Assembly (NCBI GenBank): GCA_947446335.1
Contig: CANFGA010000002.1
Coordinates: 1 to 35,426, forward strand
Origin: Oxalobacteraceae bacterium
Lineage (GTDB): Bacteria; Pseudomonadota; Gammaproteobacteria; Burkholderiales; Burkholderiaceae_D
Reading direction: 5' to 3'
Length of the DNA stretch: 35,426 nucleotides
Position numbers and translations under genes: made by a program. The notes beneath the pieces are model-generated. The model was given only the letters and a program-made list of their open reading frames with translations. It was not told the origin of the DNA and did no database searches. This document shows, piece by piece, positions 26,785 through 34,235 of this stretch (its first letter is position 1; every line of letters begins with the position of its first letter).

Positions 26785-27411
26785 ATGTTTTATGAAATGT
26801 CCACCATGACCCTGCCCTTCGGCACAGCCGCTCAAGCAGCCAACGGGGTCCAGCAATATGCGGCCGCGCCCGAAGCCGGCGGCGAACTGCTCGGTTGCTG
26901 GTTTACCGATATCGGCACGCTCAACCAGATGATCGTGCTGCGCGGCTTTGCCACGCTGTCCGACCTGCAGACCGAGCGCGAGCGCACCCAGCAAAGCAAC
27001 AATGCGTTCGGTTGCGGCGCGATCTTCCAGAGTCTGGAACAGCACAGCTACCGCGGTTTTCCATGGATGACGCCGGTGCGCCCGAGCGCAGAATCAGGCA
27101 TCAACGGCCCGGTGTACGAGATCCGCACCTATGGCATCAAGCCTGGCGGGGTGCAAGCGACGATCGATCTGTGGCAAGAATACGTTCCGGCGCGCGAACA
27201 AATTTCTCCGTGCATCGTCGCGATGGTGGCACTGGACGGCGCACTGCGTTTCACCAATATCTGGGCTTATCCAACGCTGGACGCGCGCAGCAAGGCGCGC
27301 CTTGATGCAGTGACGCAAGGAATCTGGCCACCAAAAGGCGGCCCGGCGCACCTGACGACTGCGATGACATCGATCATTGCGATGCCGACGACGGTCTCGC
27401 CGCTGAAGTAG
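26785..27411 (+). CDS. NIPSNAP-family protein 2 (two-domain)
   Basis: This 208-residue protein has two NIPSNAP-like halves. Residues about 1-95 contain LLGCWFTDIGTLNQMIVLRGFATLSDLQTERER, and about 112-205 contain YEIRTYGIKPGGVQATIDLWQEYVP and FTNIWAYPTLDARSKAR. The start is ATG 26785 after AAGGA. It lies 65 bp downstream of flavoprotein 3, mirroring flavoprotein 1 with NIPSNAP 1. Function is unknown; the repeated linkage suggests a helper or small-molecule-binding role in the same reaction. Confidence 0.8.
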   Translation: MFYEMSTMTLPFGTAAQAANGVQQYAAAPEAGGELLGCWFTDIGTLNQMIVLRGFATLSDLQTERERTQQSNNAFGCGAIFQSLEQHSYRGFPWMTPVRPSAESGINGPVYEIRTYGIKPGGVQATIDLWQEYVPAREQISPCIVAMVALDGALRFTNIWAYPTLDARSKARLDAVTQGIWPPKGGPAHLTTAMTSIIAMPTTVSPLK

Positions 27412-27518
27412 ATTCAGCCTGGTCTGCTGTCACTGCTTACCCCGCCTGTTCTCTTTCATCCATTCAAGGACGGTGCCGGCTCTGCGCTGCAGAGCCGGCG
27501 CTATCCGGCAAGGAATCC

Positions 27519-28358
27519 ATGCGCAGTTACTCACTCGCTTACCTGACGACGAATACACTGACGCCGCCGCAGGCAATCTGCCTCGCGCAGCAACTCGGCT
27601 GCAGCTTTACCGGCCTGCGCCTGCTGCCCAATGCGCCGGGGGCGCCGCACCAATGGCTGATCGGCCAGCCCGAGGTGCTGCGCGAAACGCTGGCCGCGCA
27701 ACGCGATACCGGCGTGGGCGTGTTCGATCTCGAGATCATCCGCATCGCCGCAGGGTTCGACCTGCGCACTTACCTGCCGCTGCTGGAAGCGGGGGCGGCG
27801 CTGAAAGCGAAAGCGGTGCTGGTTGCCGGCGACGACCCCGACAATGCCCGCCTGAGCGAAAACTACGCGCGCCTGTGCCAGGCAATGGCGCCGTTGGGCA
27901 TGACAGCCGATCTGGAATTCATGCCCTGGACCTGCGTGCCGGACGTGCAATCTGCCTTGCGCATTGTCAACGCCGCCGGTTGCCCTGCCAATGCCGGCAT
28001 TCTGGTCGATGCGCTGCATGTGGCGCGCTCAAACACGACGCTGGACGACATCCGGGCGATTCCTCGCCAGTTGCTGCATTACGCCCAAATTTGCGACGCC
28101 CCCACCAGCGCCCAGATCGGCCGCCCGTTCACACAAGAAGAAATGATCCACACCGCGCGCTGCGAACGCCTGCTGCCCGGCGAAGGCGACATCGACCTGC
28201 AAGCCCTGTTCTCGGCCTTGCCGCAAGACTTGCCCATCAGCGTGGAAATACCGCATCAGCTGCGCCTGGCGCAGGCGGGCCAGACCGAGTGGGCGCGCCA
28301 GGCCTTGGCGAGCAGCCGTGCGCTGATCGAGCGCTGCGATGCCCAGTTGCCGGCGTGA
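27519..28358 (+). CDS. Xylose-isomerase-like TIM-barrel protein (isomerase/epimerase or dehydratase)
   Basis: This is a 279-residue AP-endonuclease-2/sugar-phosphate-isomerase family protein. Putative divalent-metal ligands are Glu133 (DLEFMPW), Asp164 (LVDALHV), Gln190 (YAQICDA) and Glu243 (VEIPHQ). The 31- and 26-residue intervals equal those in the dehydroshikimate-dehydratase-like barrel encoded at 31487, though overall similarity is low. A dehydratase or epimerase step on a hydroaromatic keto-acid is therefore possible; the reaction is not determined. AAGGA precedes the ATG. It is the last gene of the flavoprotein 3 unit, before a strong terminator. Confidence 0.78.
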   Translation: MRSYSLAYLTTNTLTPPQAICLAQQLGCSFTGLRLLPNAPGAPHQWLIGQPEVLRETLAAQRDTGVGVFDLEIIRIAAGFDLRTYLPLLEAGAALKAKAVLVAGDDPDNARLSENYARLCQAMAPLGMTADLEFMPWTCVPDVQSALRIVNAAGCPANAGILVDALHVARSNTTLDDIRAIPRQLLHYAQICDAPTSAQIGRPFTQEEMIHTARCERLLPGEGDIDLQALFSALPQDLPISVEIPHQLRLAQAGQTEWARQALASSRALIERCDAQLPA

Positions 28359-28406
28359 GCGGCAAACCTGATCCGATCATCAGTACTGCACGGTGAAGCT
28401 GGCGCA

Positions 28407-28443
28407 GACGTGAAAACAGGGCCGATGGCCCTGTTTTCACGTC
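28407..28443. terminator. Bidirectional intrinsic terminator
   Basis: A perfect 17-bp stem (28407-28423 with 28427-28443) around a GAT loop has a GC core CAGGGCC/GGCCCTG bordered by AAAA on one side and TTTT on the other. It serves convergent units from both strands. The remaining part of 28359-28569 shows no gene. Confidence 0.85.
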
Positions 28444-28569
28444 GCTGATGTAGCGAATCGATTGCTCGACGATCGCATCATGTTCCGACTTGCTTGCTTT
28501 TTTTCAACTGAGCCAGAATCGATCGGGACAGCCGCAGGCGCGCAGCGCCCCAACCATCCCTTGCATTCA

Positions 28570-29955
28570 TTACTTGGCAAAGCTCTTCGAGCGCAGCCGA
28601 TCGTACTCATCTTTTCCCATCGGAACCGCGTTGGCATTGCCCAGATCGGTCATCGGAATCCGATAGGTTTCGCGGGCACTCAAGGCAGCGAGCGCGGCAA
28701 TCACGGTCACGCCGAAGGTGATTGCACCGACCGTGAACGGGATATTGAGCGCACCCGGAGGCGCCACCCAGGCGAACAATGCCGGCAGCAAGGCCGTCAC
28801 CATCGTGCCCAGATTTTGCGAAATCGCCATCGCGGAGACCCGGGTGCGCGTCGGAAACAGCTCAGGATAAAAGCTTGGAAAAACAGCATTGTAGCCTTGA
28901 TAAACCACGCCCCACATCAGCAGCGACATGCCAATGGCCAGCGGTATGTTATGGATGCTGATCGCATACAGGTAACCGAAGGACAACAGTCCCGAGCACA
29001 GCGCACCGATGACCAGCGGTGGTTTGCGACCAATTTTATCGGACAAACTGCCGACATAAGGGATCACCAGGATGGCCAGGCAATTGCCCAGGACCGGGAT
29101 CCAGAGATAAATATCCTTGGGAAAACCGATGCCGTAGCTAGGTTGCACTGCGTAAGCTGCGCCAAAGATGCTCGTGACCACCGGAATGACATTCATCAGT
29201 GCCATGCACATGACGCGCAGCATGTCTTTCCAGCTTTCCTGTACCGCCTGGATGACAGGCGCCTTGGGGCGTGCTGCTTCGCTGTTTTCTTGCACGAAGG
29301 CCGGCGTTTCATCGACAGTGCGACGGATCACAAAGCCGACGATGATCACCACGAAGCTGAGCAAGAACGGAATGCGCCAGCCCCATGAGTTGAACTCGGC
29401 CTCCGGCATGAAGTGCGCCAATGGCAAAAATACGGCAGCGGCCAGGATCTGGCCGGCCTGCACACCCTGAAGGGTAAAGCTGGCGTAATAACCGCGCCGA
29501 CCAAATGGCGCATGTTCGAGAATCATCGAACTGGCGCCGGAAATCTCACCGGCAACGGCAAAACCCTGCACCAGACGCAGGAGCACCAGCAGTGTCGGCG
29601 CGAGCATGCCTACCTGATCGTAAGTGGGCAACAATCCGACCGCCATGGTCGAGATACCCATGAGGAACATGCAGACCAGCAACACATGCTTGCGACCACG
29701 GGTATCGCCCCAATGACCCAGGACCAGAGCACCGATCGGCCTGGCGATATAACCGACGCCATAGGTTGCCAACGATGCAACCAGCGCCATCTTGGGATCA
29801 CCTTGAGGGAAAAATATCTGCGGGAAAATCAAAGCCGCAGCGGTCGCATAAATGAAGAAATCGTAGTATTCCAGTACCGAGCCTATCCATCCGCTCAGTG
29901 TTGCTTTCTTTGCTTGCTGGGTGTCGTGTGGTTTTTGTTGCTTCGTGCCAGCCAT
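28570..29955 (-). CDS. MHS-family MFS transporter, ShiA-like
   Basis: This is an inner-membrane H+-coupled symporter of 461 residues with about 12 hydrophobic segments. MHS landmarks are GSVLEYYDFFIYATAAALIFPQIFFP in TM1, GHWGDTRGRKH at 80-90 in the TM2-TM3 loop, RLVQGFAVAGEISGAS in TM4, and a long central loop with RRTVDETPAF. The family carries shikimate, alpha-ketoglutarate, citrate and aromatic acids; a hydroaromatic substrate fits the context. The start is ATG 29955 with AGGAG upstream; the frame-open extension to 30081 is not membrane-like. It forms a separate unit with an inverted repeat upstream. Confidence 0.88.
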   Translation of the reverse strand: MAGTKQQKPHDTQQAKKATLSGWIGSVLEYYDFFIYATAAALIFPQIFFPQGDPKMALVASLATYGVGYIARPIGALVLGHWGDTRGRKHVLLVCMFLMGISTMAVGLLPTYDQVGMLAPTLLVLLRLVQGFAVAGEISGASSMILEHAPFGRRGYYASFTLQGVQAGQILAAAVFLPLAHFMPEAEFNSWGWRIPFLLSFVVIIVGFVIRRTVDETPAFVQENSEAARPKAPVIQAVQESWKDMLRVMCMALMNVIPVVTSIFGAAYAVQPSYGIGFPKDIYLWIPVLGNCLAILVIPYVGSLSDKIGRKPPLVIGALCSGLLSFGYLYAISIHNIPLAIGMSLLMWGVVYQGYNAVFPSFYPELFPTRTRVSAMAISQNLGTMVTALLPALFAWVAPPGALNIPFTVGAITFGVTVIAALAALSARETYRIPMTDLGNANAVPMGKDEYDRLRSKSFAK

Positions 29956-30075
29956 TTTTATCTCCTGTATGTCAAAATTGAATGTTGAATGCTTGCAGCG
30001 CATTGCGGATGCAAAAGCCTTTAACGATTCGATGTAGTGCTTTTGTAGACATGGCATCCTCCAAGATGGGTGAGT

Positions 30076-30103
30076 GGCCATTCAATCCATATATTGAATG
30101 GCC
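30076..30103. promoter_or_regulatory. Perfect 11-bp inverted repeat upstream of the ShiA-like gene
   Basis: GGCCATTCAAT (30076-30086) and ATTGAATGGCC (30093-30103) are exact inverted copies with a 6-base spacer, 121 bp upstream of the ShiA-like start and 70 bp after the MFS exporter stop. ATTGAATG recurs at 29977-29984 with a partial copy at 29985-29991. With no T-run it looks more like an operator than a terminator. Nothing else is seen in this 218-bp gap. Confidence 0.5.
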
Positions 30104-30173
30104 GGGTAAAACAAGCCGCAAACACGCAACTGCGCGCAGCAGGCCAAGGTTCGAAAAAATTCCTTAAAGTGCG

Positions 30174-31367
30174 TTACGGCGACGCGTGACGGTAAGCGCG
30201 CGGAATCGCGATCAATGCGATCAGGCCGACCAGCGCCGAAATGACGGACATCGCGAGCACCAGCGTATTCGATGCCGGCATGCTGCTCACCGATACCAAT
30301 TGGCCGCTGATGAAGGCCGCGCCGGTGATCACGCAGCCCGATACCGCTGCCGCGCGCCCGGCCTGCAACGGAAAGGGGGCGACGGCGCCGCCTTGTCCGC
30401 ACGGCTGATGAAAGCCATGGCCCAGCATGTAGATGCATTGCGGCAGTGCCAGCGCCCACACCGTGTGCACGCCGCCCAGCCACAACAGCAACTGACTGGC
30501 ACCACCAAGCAGCGACAAGCAGGCACCGATACGCACCACTTGCGGCACCGTCCAGCGCAAGAGCGCTTGGCGACACAGCACGGTGCCAGTCAAAAATGCC
30601 AGCGAGCACAGCGCCGGCATGACACCGTAGGCGACGCCCGACATGCCGAATTCGCCGATGAAAACGAAGGGTGACAACAGCAGAAAACAGATCGCCCCGC
30701 TGAAACTGAAGCCGGCCAGCAGCGACGAGGCACGAAATTGCGCATGGCGAAAAAAACTCAAGAAACCCACGCCGCCAGTCCCGGTCGAACGCACATAGGT
30801 TTCAGAAAAACCAAAATAGACCGCCAGCCAGGCCACCAGGCCAAAACTGGCGACGACGCCTATCGTCGCTTGCCAACCCAGGTAGTGCATGACAAATCCG
30901 CCCACGATCGGACTCAGGAACCCGATGACGCTCATGCCAGTCATGCTTCTAGCCATGATTCCCAGGCCTGCGACGCCGGCGTAATTGTCGCGGATGATGG
31001 CGCGCGCGCCGATCACGCAAGTGGCGGTCGCCGCACCCTGCAGAGCGCGGCTGCCGATCAACAAGGGCAAACTGGTCGCCAGCGCGGCGGCCACGCCGCT
31101 CAGCACATACAGCCCCAACCCCCACAACAGCGTGCGACGGCGCCCGCAACGGTCGACCAGCGCACCGGCGCCCAATTGCGCCAGGCCGAATGCCAGGATG
31201 AAGGCAGTCAGCGTCCATTGCACGCGCCCAGGCAGGCCACCGAGATCGACGGAGATCGAAGGCAAAGCCGGCAGATACAGATCGGTCGCCACCGTCTGGG
31301 TGGCCAGCAGCAAGATCAGGATCAAACTCACCGGCACCGCACGCGTTGGAGGACTGGTCAATTTCAC
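30174..31367 (-). CDS. MFS exporter, Bcr/CflA-like
   Basis: This is a 397-residue 12-segment major facilitator. The N-terminal ATDLYLPALPSI in TM1, DRCGRRRTLLWGL in the TM2-TM3 loop and SRALQGAATATCVIGARAIIRD in TM4 follow the drug-resistance Bcr/CflA pattern. The start is GTG 31367 with only a weak ribosome binding site. It lies 119 bp downstream of the TIM-barrel gene in the same direction, so it may be the last gene of that operon. Efflux of a pathway intermediate or toxic aromatic is possible, but no substrate can be read from the sequence. Confidence 0.8.
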   Translation of the reverse strand: MKLTSPPTRAVPVSLILILLLATQTVATDLYLPALPSISVDLGGLPGRVQWTLTAFILAFGLAQLGAGALVDRCGRRRTLLWGLGLYVLSGVAAALATSLPLLIGSRALQGAATATCVIGARAIIRDNYAGVAGLGIMARSMTGMSVIGFLSPIVGGFVMHYLGWQATIGVVASFGLVAWLAVYFGFSETYVRSTGTGGVGFLSFFRHAQFRASSLLAGFSFSGAICFLLLSPFVFIGEFGMSGVAYGVMPALCSLAFLTGTVLCRQALLRWTVPQVVRIGACLSLLGGASQLLLWLGGVHTVWALALPQCIYMLGHGFHQPCGQGGAVAPFPLQAGRAAAVSGCVITGAAFISGQLVSVSSMPASNTLVLAMSVISALVGLIALIAIPRAYRHASP

Positions 31368-31486
31368 CGGATGCTGCCCCGGGCAGAGTGCCTTGAAACG
31401 GCGGCAGTGCGCGTATTTTCTGGAGTGCGCATGTTGTTTCCCAAATCGATACGAAGGTTGCTTCTCAAGTCATGCCGGCCAACGCC

Positions 31487-32374
31487 TCACGCCATCGTCG
31501 AATGGCCCGCGCTGGACTGGCGCACCTGCAGGCTGCGCCGCAGCACCTGATCGGTGACCCACTTGGCACTGGCGTGGGCACGCTGCGCGACGACCTGCGG
31601 CGACAGTTGCAAGTAATCGTCGTTGGCCACTTCAAAACTGTAATCGCCGCGGTAGCCGCTGCGATCGAGGCGACGCAGCAAGTCTGATAACTCCTTCGAA
31701 TGCGCGCCTTCGCCTGGAAACACACGCAAATGACGGGCCGTATCCATGCGTTCTTCGGCACTGCTGATGCCCGGCCACATGAAATCAGACAATTGCACCA
31801 GCGCGATTTTGTCGCTGGCAATATCGGCCAAGCCATCGGCATCGAGGCCACTGGCGAGCATGTGGAAGGTGTCGAGCACGATGCCAAGGTTGGCATGATC
31901 GGCCATCTCGACCACTTCCCACGCCTGGTCAGTGTGGTGCACATGACGGCCCCACGACAGCGCTTCAAAGCCGATGCGTACACCCAGCGGCACCGCCAGC
32001 GTCGCCAGTTTGGCCAGGTCGCGCGCAATCAGCGGCAACTCGCCGCTGGCATGAGCCGAGGTGCTGGAAGAGACCAGCAGCAACGGTGCACCGACTGCCT
32101 TGCAAGCCTGCAGCAAGTGTTTCGCAATGTCGAGCTTGTACTGATGCAACGAGCTCGATAATCCTTCATAGTCGCGCAATACTTGCAAAGCAGTCACTTG
32201 CATGCCGCTCGCGCGCACCACGCGCACTGCGTCAGCCACGCCGCCCGGATAGTCGGCCAGATCCGTGGCCCATAACGTGATTTGCGAAAAACCGGCCGCT
32301 TTTGCCGCCGCCAGCTTCGACTCCAGGGGCCCGGCCAGCGTGATGCTGTCGAGACCGAAATTGGACAGGTTCAC
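31487..32374 (-). CDS. Stand-alone TIM-barrel 3-dehydroshikimate dehydratase-like protein
   Basis: This 295-residue protein resembles the N-terminal catalytic domain of bacterial QuiC-type 3-dehydroshikimate dehydratases, which make protocatechuate. It has LAGPLESKLAAAKAAGF, VLRDYEG, IGFEALSWGRHV, GIVLDTFHMLA, VQLSDF, FPGEG and YSFEVANDD. Metal-ligand equivalents are Glu137, Asp168, Gln194 and Glu248. Unlike QuiC it has no fused HPPD-like half; a separate HPPD-like gene lies two genes upstream. The start is GTG 32374, overlapping the AroE-like stop as GTGA, with GGAGG four bases upstream. Another dehydratase or isomerase specificity is possible. Confidence 0.82.
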   Translation of the reverse strand: MNLSNFGLDSITLAGPLESKLAAAKAAGFSQITLWATDLADYPGGVADAVRVVRASGMQVTALQVLRDYEGLSSSLHQYKLDIAKHLLQACKAVGAPLLLVSSSTSAHASGELPLIARDLAKLATLAVPLGVRIGFEALSWGRHVHHTDQAWEVVEMADHANLGIVLDTFHMLASGLDADGLADIASDKIALVQLSDFMWPGISSAEERMDTARHLRVFPGEGAHSKELSDLLRRLDRSGYRGDYSFEVANDDYLQLSPQVVAQRAHASAKWVTDQVLRRSLQVRQSSAGHSTMA

Positions 32375-33219
32375 AATGCCTCCAGCGCGCGAAACGCATC
32401 CGACGCCACGCCCGGCCAGCCGAACAGTTCGAGGTACAAGGGCGCTTGTTCGATCAGCATTTCCTTGCCCTTCTGAATTCGACAGCCGCGCGCCTGGGCT
32501 TCCACCAGCAAGCGGCTCATTTCAATTTTCATCCCGCAATCGGCCACGATGCACGATGGTGCAATCCCGTCCAGATCCAGCGGCAATGGATCGTCTGCAT
32601 GCATGCCCAACGGCGTCGAATTGACAACCAGATCGTAGCCGGCTGCGCGCGGTGCGCCGATCGCAAATTCGATCTGCGGAAATGCCACAGCCAAGCGCTC
32701 GCGCAGCGCCTCGGCTTGCCCGACCCGGTTGTCAAAAATGGCAACATGGCCCATGCCGCGCGACGCCAGCGACTCGGCGATCGCGCAGCCGACACCACCG
32801 CTGCCGACCACCAGCGCCCGCCCCTTGGTCCAATCAAACGGCATGTCAAGACAGGTGCGGTCAAAAGCGCGCACGAAGCCTTCGCCATCGATCAAGTCGC
32901 CGATGACCGTCTTGCCATCAAGCGCCTTGTAGATCGCATTGCAGGCGCCGGCCAGCACGGCGCGCTCGGTCGGCTGATCGACTGCATCGACGCTCATTGG
33001 CTTGTGCGGAATCGACACGAAGATACCGCCCACGTTCTCCATCGCCATCAGGGTGCGTACGGCGGCGCTGTAATCTTGCGGCGGCACCTTCAAGGGAATC
33101 ACGCGGGCATCGATGCCGTGCTGCATGAAATAGGCATTGAACAGCGCGGGCGCCTTGACTTGCTCGACCGGCCAGCCGATGACAGGGAAAATGCGCGTGG
33201 TACCGGAAATTTCAAGCAT
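32371..33219 (-). CDS. AroE-like (shikimate/quinate dehydrogenase family) protein 2
   Basis: This is a 282-residue protein of the shikimate dehydrogenase family. The catalytic pair is Lys73 (VSIPHK) and Asp111 (GDLIDGEG), and the dinucleotide loop is GSGGVGCA. As in the paralogue at 24098, the substrate carboxylate motif is changed, here to E-Q-V-K-A-P (residues 19-24), and NTDG reads L-I-D-G. FDNR after beta-2 suggests NAD(H). ATG 33219 has GGAG seven bases upstream and overlaps the stop of the HPPD-like gene by 8 bp; its own stop overlaps the TIM-barrel start. A dehydrogenase feeding the dehydratase, as in quinate/shikimate catabolism, is the likely logic. Confidence 0.85.
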   Translation of the reverse strand: MLEISGTTRIFPVIGWPVEQVKAPALFNAYFMQHGIDARVIPLKVPPQDYSAAVRTLMAMENVGGIFVSIPHKPMSVDAVDQPTERAVLAGACNAIYKALDGKTVIGDLIDGEGFVRAFDRTCLDMPFDWTKGRALVVGSGGVGCAIAESLASRGMGHVAIFDNRVGQAEALRERLAVAFPQIEFAIGAPRAAGYDLVVNSTPLGMHADDPLPLDLDGIAPSCIVADCGMKIEMSRLLVEAQARGCRIQKGKEMLIEQAPLYLELFGWPGVASDAFRALEAL

Positions 33220-34099
33220 GCTGTTGCTCCAGATGACTGACGACCAGTTCAAAACTGACGCCGCCTTTGTATAGTTGGGTCAAGGCACCCTTTTCGCTCG
33301 ACTGCACCAGAGCGCGATCGATGAAAACGATGCCGCGTTGTTTCAATTGCTGCACGGCGGCCAGCACATCGGGCGCGCCGAAGCCGACCCGGATCAATTG
33401 CTCGCCCCATTGCAAGCCGGCAGCTCCCTCGGGCGGCTCGACAAGTTGCAAATAAAAGCCATGGCATGGGCTTTCCAGCAACGTACCCTTGGGCAACACG
33501 CCGAAATAACGGCCTTCCGGCAGCGGCCGAAAATCCATCAATTGCTGGTAAAAATCGATCCATTCGGGCGCGCGGCCGGGTCCGATCGCTTGCACCACAC
33601 CAAAGAAATGCAAGCCGGCCAGCGCCGGCGGGTGAACCGGGGCATTCGCGATCGGCTTGAAATCGACGTCGTAGATCGAAAAATCTTCACTGAAGCGGTC
33701 GACGAAATACAGGATCGAATCGCCCGCCCCGTGCACGCCGGGAATATTCAATTCCATCGCGCCGGCACGCGTCGGTATTGGCCAGGCCCCCATCGCGATC
33801 GCATGCTGGTAAGCAGCACCGGCGTCGCGCACGCGCAAAGCGATCGCACTGATCACCGTCGACTGCGAGTCCAGATCCGATTGCGGCAAGGCGCGCGGGT
33901 CGGCGTTGACGATCACATTCATGCCGCCCTGACGGTACAAAGTGACTTCGCGCGAACGGTGGCGCGCCTGTGCGACAAAGCCCATCTGTTCGAGCAAGGC
34001 ACCCAGCGCCAGTGGCTGCGACGTCGCGTATTCGATGAATTCGATGCCATCGATGCCCAGCGGATTGTTCGGTTCCGGGTTCTGTTCTTGCGCGTTCAT
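33212..34099 (-). CDS. HPPD-like vicinal-oxygen-chelate protein with altered metal site
   Basis: This 295-residue two-half protein is related to 4-hydroxyphenylpyruvate dioxygenase and the C-terminal domain of QuiC dehydratases. It begins with NPLGIDGIEFIEYA. Metal-ligand positions read His164 (GLHFFGV), Arg237 (QLIRVGF, where His is expected as in QHIAF) and Glu284 (SFELV). With one histidine replaced, oxygenase activity is doubtful. A structural, binding or regulatory role for the stand-alone dehydratase two genes downstream is possible. It is the first gene of the operon, starting at ATG 34099 after AAGGA, and is divergent from IclR regulator 2 across tandem palindromes. Confidence 0.82.
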   Translation of the reverse strand: MNAQEQNPEPNNPLGIDGIEFIEYATSQPLALGALLEQMGFVAQARHRSREVTLYRQGGMNVIVNADPRALPQSDLDSQSTVISAIALRVRDAGAAYQHAIAMGAWPIPTRAGAMELNIPGVHGAGDSILYFVDRFSEDFSIYDVDFKPIANAPVHPPALAGLHFFGVVQAIGPGRAPEWIDFYQQLMDFRPLPEGRYFGVLPKGTLLESPCHGFYLQLVEPPEGAAGLQWGEQLIRVGFGAPDVLAAVQQLKQRGIVFIDRALVQSSEKGALTQLYKGGVSFELVVSHLEQQHA

Positions 34100-34175
34100 G
34101 GTGGTCCTTCACTCAAATGAATAACTATTATAAAAACATCGCATAGTGAAAAATAGTGCCAAAAATCACAAATAC

Positions 34176-34208
34176 TGCGACAATCGCTCAGATGGAGCGA
34201 TAATCGCA
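34176..34208. promoter_or_regulatory. Tandem palindromic operator for IclR regulator 2
   Basis: GCGACAATCGC (34177-34187) and GCGATAATCGC (34197-34207) are two 11-bp palindromes with centres 20 bp apart, about two helical turns. Together they form a larger 14-bp imperfect inverted repeat (34176-34189 with 34195-34208, 12 of 14). They lie in the gap between the HPPD-like gene and the divergent IclR gene. Confidence 0.6.
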
Positions 34209-34235
34209 CAATTAATCATAAAATGGGGGCCAGGT

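Noticed and set aside
30076-30103. The inverted repeat as a Rho-independent terminator
   Set aside because: The stem is AT-containing and no T-run follows on either strand, so an operator is preferred.
31487-34099. The barrel, AroE-like and HPPD-like genes as a broken or frameshifted QuiC
   Set aside because: Each gene is full length with its own start, ribosome binding site and short overlap, and a complete dehydrogenase lies between the two halves, so this is an organised operon and not decay.
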